Position numbers and translations under genes: made by a program | In this document: positions 5,191-8,114 of the stretch, piece by piece | Layout of the letters: each line of letters starts with the position of its first letter | How positions within the stretch are numbered: position 1 is the stretch's first letter | Origin: Crocinitomicaceae bacterium | Lineage (GTDB): Bacteria; Bacteroidota; Bacteroidia; Flavobacteriales_D; Crocinitomicaceae | Direction: 5' to 3' | Assembly (NCBI GenBank): GCA_015662935.1 | Contig: DQTF01000090.1 | Location: 1 to 8,114 of the forward strand | DNA length: 8,114 nucleotides | The notes under the pieces: generated by a model | Seen by the model: only the letters and a program-made list of their open reading frames with translations | Told to the model about the DNA's origin: nothing | The model's database searches: none

Positions 5191-7305
5191 ATGAAGAATT
5201 ATCAGGTGTTTTTAGTGCTGATTTGTGCGTTGTTTTTCAATGTCAATAATTCTTATGCCTCAAGAATTAAGAAGGGAAACAAAGCGCTAATCGTTTACGA
5301 TTACTTCAAAGCAAAAAAACATTTCAGTAAAGGTGTAAAATACAACCCATCACCAGCATCTTTTGGTTTGGCAACAATTTATTCTCGAAATGACAATCCC
5401 TTCTTTAATTTAGATTCTGCTTATCGATACATTCTTCTTTCTGACTCAACTTGGATCTTAGCAAAAGAAAGAAAAAAAGAGAAATGGAAAACGTACGGAT
5501 GGACTAAATCAGGAATAGATTCTTTACGGCAAATAATTAGTTCTCAATTATTCTTAAATGCAAAAAAGAAGAACACGGTCGTTCGATACACAACATTCAT
5601 TGAAAGAAATCCTTGGGCAAATGAATACCAACAAGCTGTCCATTCAAGAGATTCTTTGGCATTTTTTGAGGCGGTTGCAAAAAATGATGCGAATTCTTAC
5701 AAGAATTTTGTAGAAAGTTATCCCGAGAGTGAATATGCAGAATTGGCTAAACAGAATTATCATAATTCACAGTTTCAAGAACTGACGGGTGATGGAACAT
5801 TGAAATCATATCAAAAATTTGTAGAAAGTTATCCAGATAGTCCACAAAGAACAGAAGCAGATAGTGTCATTTTTAAAATGGTAACAGCTCCAAATACTTT
5901 TGAGGCTTACCAAGATTTTGTACTCAATAATTCTCAAAACACCTTCATCAAAAGGGGATGGGAAGAATTCTACCAAATTTACTTGTTTGATTATTCTAAA
6001 GCTAGAATGCTGTCTTTTAAAAAGAACTACCCACAAGCATTAAATTTAGATGAGATTGAGTCAGATATTGCGCTATTTAACAAGCAATTTCTACCATTTA
6101 TTAAAAATGGATTTTATGGATTGATGGATGAGAATGGTGCAGTGATTATTGAAGAAAAGTATCAGTTCATTGGATCCTTTGATAAGGGGTTGGCGCAATT
6201 TATCGTAAATGATCAAATAGGGTTGCTGAACAAAAGAGGAGAGGTTCAAATTCCAACGACGTATGATGCAGTTTCTGAAATTACTTTTGGTCGTTTAATC
6301 GTAGAGAAAAATGATTATTTTGGATTGATTGATAGAAAAGGTAAGACATTATTGGAATGTAAATACATGGATATCGGTGATTTATCTGAAGGTGCAATTT
6401 ATCTTTCTACAGATACAGAATACAATTATGTCGATTACAATGGGAATCAATTGATTGTTAATGATTATTACAATGCGAGTGATTTTAACAATACTCTAGC
6501 AATAGTCGAAACAGAAGAGGGGGTTGGGGTAATCAATAAAGATGTAACCTACATAATTCAGGGCTATTACGATAATTTAAAATGGTTGAATGATTCACTT
6601 TTGTCTTTTAAAGATGGTAATAAATATGGGGTCATTTCTCTGAATCAAGATACTTTAGTTCCAGCTAAATTTGATTTTATTGGAGAGTTTTACAATGGAC
6701 TTTCATTGGTTTCAATAAATGATACAGTAAGTTATCTTAATACGTCAGGAGAATTAGCAACAGCATTCTTCGAGACCTATCCAAATTTCAAGTCGAAAGG
6801 AGAGTTTGTAAATGGATATGCAATTGTTGCCAAGGATGATATGTATGGTAGAATAAACGCTTCAGGAGATGTGGTGACGGACATCAAATATGAAAATTTA
6901 GGTGCTGGGTCAAAATTTATTCCGTTCGAAAAAGAAGAGTTTTGGGGTGTTTTAAGCTTAACGAATAAGGTTCTTGTTTCTCCACAATACGATGCTTTAG
7001 ATATTGTTAATGATCGTTTTGCGATTACAAAGTTGGAAGATTCAATGGGAGTCATCAATATGGATGGAATGGTTTTAATTCCCAATTCATATAAGTCAGT
7101 TGAGCATATAGTTGATAATTCGTTTAGTATTTTTGATGGAGAAAATTATGGCTTATTTGTTGATGCAACTTTAGTTATTCCTTTATCGTACAAAAGAATA
7201 AGTGTGTTAAATGAACGTTTTGTATCTTTAATGGGAGAACTCTCTATTGAGTATTACGATTTAGAGAAGAAACAATTGGTCAAATTACAAGAAGAAAGTG
7301 AGTAA
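5191..7305 (+). CDS. Exported protein with TPR-like helical repeats and WG beta-repeats
   Basis: A 704-residue protein of unknown function. Residues 1-23 form a signal peptide with likely cleavage after SYA (23/24); there is no lipobox, so it is probably periplasmic. Residues 30-90 look like a TPR-type helical region (YDYFKAKKHFSKG, then NLDSAYRYI). Residues 131-282 hold helical repeats of the form Y-x-x-F-[IV]-x-x-x-P, beginning at Tyr133, Tyr170, Tyr207 and Tyr240, with a weaker copy near 275; this resembles TPR adaptors of the YbgF/BamD kind. From about 305 to 690 there are roughly a dozen WG-type units: YGLMDENG (309-316), then IGLLNKRG, FGLIDRKG, YGVISLNQ, YGRINASG, WGVLSLTN, MGVINMDG and YGLF (653-656). 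WG repeats are thought to build a beta-propeller or solenoid; their ligands are mostly unknown. The gene overlaps the downstream TonB-like gene by 8 bases, implying coupled expression and a shared envelope role (inference). Confidence 0.88.
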   Translation: MKNYQVFLVLICALFFNVNNSYASRIKKGNKALIVYDYFKAKKHFSKGVKYNPSPASFGLATIYSRNDNPFFNLDSAYRYILLSDSTWILAKERKKEKWKTYGWTKSGIDSLRQIISSQLFLNAKKKNTVVRYTTFIERNPWANEYQQAVHSRDSLAFFEAVAKNDANSYKNFVESYPESEYAELAKQNYHNSQFQELTGDGTLKSYQKFVESYPDSPQRTEADSVIFKMVTAPNTFEAYQDFVLNNSQNTFIKRGWEEFYQIYLFDYSKARMLSFKKNYPQALNLDEIESDIALFNKQFLPFIKNGFYGLMDENGAVIIEEKYQFIGSFDKGLAQFIVNDQIGLLNKRGEVQIPTTYDAVSEITFGRLIVEKNDYFGLIDRKGKTLLECKYMDIGDLSEGAIYLSTDTEYNYVDYNGNQLIVNDYYNASDFNNTLAIVETEEGVGVINKDVTYIIQGYYDNLKWLNDSLLSFKDGNKYGVISLNQDTLVPAKFDFIGEFYNGLSLVSINDTVSYLNTSGELATAFFETYPNFKSKGEFVNGYAIVAKDDMYGRINASGDVVTDIKYENLGAGSKFIPFEKEEFWGVLSLTNKVLVSPQYDALDIVNDRFAITKLEDSMGVINMDGMVLIPNSYKSVEHIVDNSFSIFDGENYGLFVDATLVIPLSYKRISVLNERFVSLMGELSIEYYDLEKKQLVKLQEESE
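5707..5834 (+). repeat. Direct repeat from duplication of a 37-residue helical unit
   Basis: TTTGTAGAAAGTTATCC occurs at 5707-5723 and again at 5818-5834, exactly 111 bases (37 codons) apart and in the same frame. It encodes the FVESYP core of two adjacent helical repeats (residues 173-178 and 210-215). Identity at DNA level suggests a fairly recent duplication or gene conversion; the neighbouring units at Tyr133 and Tyr240 have diverged. Confidence 0.75.
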
Positions 7306-8062
7306 TTTTTTAGACATGTTAGATAAGTATAAGTTCGGGTTGCTCGCATCCTTAGGAACGTATATCTTTATTTTCATGTACTTGCAATTGCAATCTTTCC
7401 AGCAATATGTTCCTTATGACCCTTTTTATGATGGTTCTTATGTCGAAATTCCCAAAGAAGAAATAAGGTTGAAACCTGAGAATATCATGTTGCCTAGCGA
7501 TCAATTTCAAGATGTGAAAAACATGGCAAGAGATGCCAATGATTCTCGAGAAAAATCTTACGAAGAATATTACGAGAATGCTTCTGATGAATCCGTAATG
7601 GATGAGTACAAAAAACTAGAGCAAGAAATGTACGAAGAAGCAGGAGGGGAGAAAACACGTGCTGAAATTCGAGAAGAAATGTCACAACGCCAAAAGGAGC
7701 AGGCTGCACAAGTAAAGAATGAAAACAGACAAGTGAAGCAAGAAGCAGGTAGCACTGCATACGCTGGAAATGTAATGGTAGATTGGGTTTTGGAGAATCG
7801 CAATCCTCATCAAAATAATAATTGGTACGTTCGGAATCCTGGATATACCTGTGGATATGGTTCATCGGGAGTCGTAACAGTTCTAATTAAAGTCAACCAA
7901 AATGGGAATGTTTCTTCTGCAACTTACGACGCCAGTCAGAGCAGTGGTGAAAATTCTTGCATGATACAGCAAGCGGTTGCTTACGCAAAGAAATCTAGAT
8001 TTAATTTTGCTAATTCTAAGATTCAAGAAGGAAGGATAACATATACGTTTATTGCGCAGTAG
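7298..8062 (+). CDS. TonB-like membrane-anchored protein
   Basis: A 254-residue protein with the layout of a small TonB-family energy transducer. Residues 1-12 are cytoplasmic, about 13-33 form one membrane helix (GLLASLGTYIFIFMYLQL), about 70-150 are a charged, Glu/Lys/Gln-rich and probably coiled-coil periplasmic linker, and about 158-254 resemble a TonB C-terminal domain (GVVTVLIKVNQNGNV at 191-205, YAKKSRF at 229-235, GRITYTFIAQ at 245-254). The usual Pro/Glu-Pro/Lys linker is missing. Cys185 and Cys221 could form a disulfide. TonB proteins couple inner-membrane proton force to outer-membrane transporters, but no ExbB/ExbD or TonB-dependent receptor is in view, so a dedicated structural role is equally possible. 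The GTG start at 7298 overlaps the upstream gene by 8 bases; an ATG at 7316 (residue 7) would start 10 bases after its stop and keeps the membrane helix intact. I cannot decide between them. Confidence 0.8.
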   Translation: MSNFLDMLDKYKFGLLASLGTYIFIFMYLQLQSFQQYVPYDPFYDGSYVEIPKEEIRLKPENIMLPSDQFQDVKNMARDANDSREKSYEEYYENASDESVMDEYKKLEQEMYEEAGGEKTRAEIREEMSQRQKEQAAQVKNENRQVKQEAGSTAYAGNVMVDWVLENRNPHQNNNWYVRNPGYTCGYGSSGVVTVLIKVNQNGNVSSATYDASQSSGENSCMIQQAVAYAKKSRFNFANSKIQEGRITYTFIAQ

Positions 8063-8082
8063 GTATTGACTCTTAGATATCT

Positions 8083-8114
8083 CGACCGACCGACCGCTAC
8101 GCTTTTCGACCGCT
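8083..8114. repeat. GC-rich short repeat at window end
   Basis: Three tandem CGAC units (8083-8094) run into CGACCGCT (8091-8098), which recurs as a direct repeat at 8107-8114 with an 8-base spacer (ACGCTTTT). The stretch is far richer in G and C than its surroundings and lies 20 bases after a stop codon. It may be a dispersed intergenic repeat or the first arm of a larger palindrome or tandem array, but the window stops inside it. Confidence 0.55.

Noticed and set aside
7494..7865. Long minus-strand open frame opposite the TonB-like gene (123 codons)
   Set aside because: It is a shadow of the plus-strand gene: its translation is low in recognisable motifs, it has no promoter, and the plus-strand frame carries clear family signatures.

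Overview
The window is AT-rich and looks like a Bacteroidota chromosome, most likely order Flavobacteriales. The support is a type III glutamine synthetase, a type B L31 with Bacteroidota-like sequence, a lipoprotein with an SCKK-type lipobox and a DIGAYE C-terminal end, a WG-repeat protein, a short TonB-like protein, and repeated matches to the Bacteroidota -7 promoter element TAnnTTTG just upstream of genes. Shine-Dalgarno sequences are essentially absent, as is usual in this phylum. I cannot name a genus from sequence alone.

Layout. Positions 1-408 hold no convincing gene. They carry a possible leftward promoter at the very edge, a run of inverted repeats (214-361) and a good promoter for glnN. 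glnN (409-2598, +) is a full-length ammonium-assimilation enzyme. It converges on a minus-strand lipoprotein with a predicted parallel beta-helix (2687-4090), and a long symmetric hairpin that can terminate both genes lies between them. A divergent promoter region (about 4091-4235) separates the lipoprotein from rpmE2 (4236-4493, +), which codes for ribosomal protein L31 type B. The intrinsic terminator of rpmE2 appears to supply the -7 box of the next gene, a pentapeptide-repeat protein (4559-5131, +). A promoter with both -33 and -7 boxes precedes a two-gene unit. Its first gene is an exported protein of helical (TPR-like) repeats plus about a dozen WG beta-repeats (5191-7305). Its second is an 8-bp-overlapping gene for a membrane-anchored TonB-like protein (7298-8062). 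The window ends in a GC-rich repeat (8083-8114) that is probably cut off by the window edge.

How the genes relate. glnN, rpmE2 and the pentapeptide gene look like separate housekeeping or accessory transcription units. Only the WG-repeat/TonB-like pair looks like a true operon, so it is the best candidate for a functionally linked and poorly described system in the cell envelope. I see no mobile element, phage gene, CRISPR array, tRNA or rRNA. The most unusual features are the inverted-repeat run upstream of glnN, the terminator/promoter fusion with a predicted leaderless start, the regular Phe/Leu alternation and single phase break of the pentapeptide protein, and the WG/TonB-like pair.
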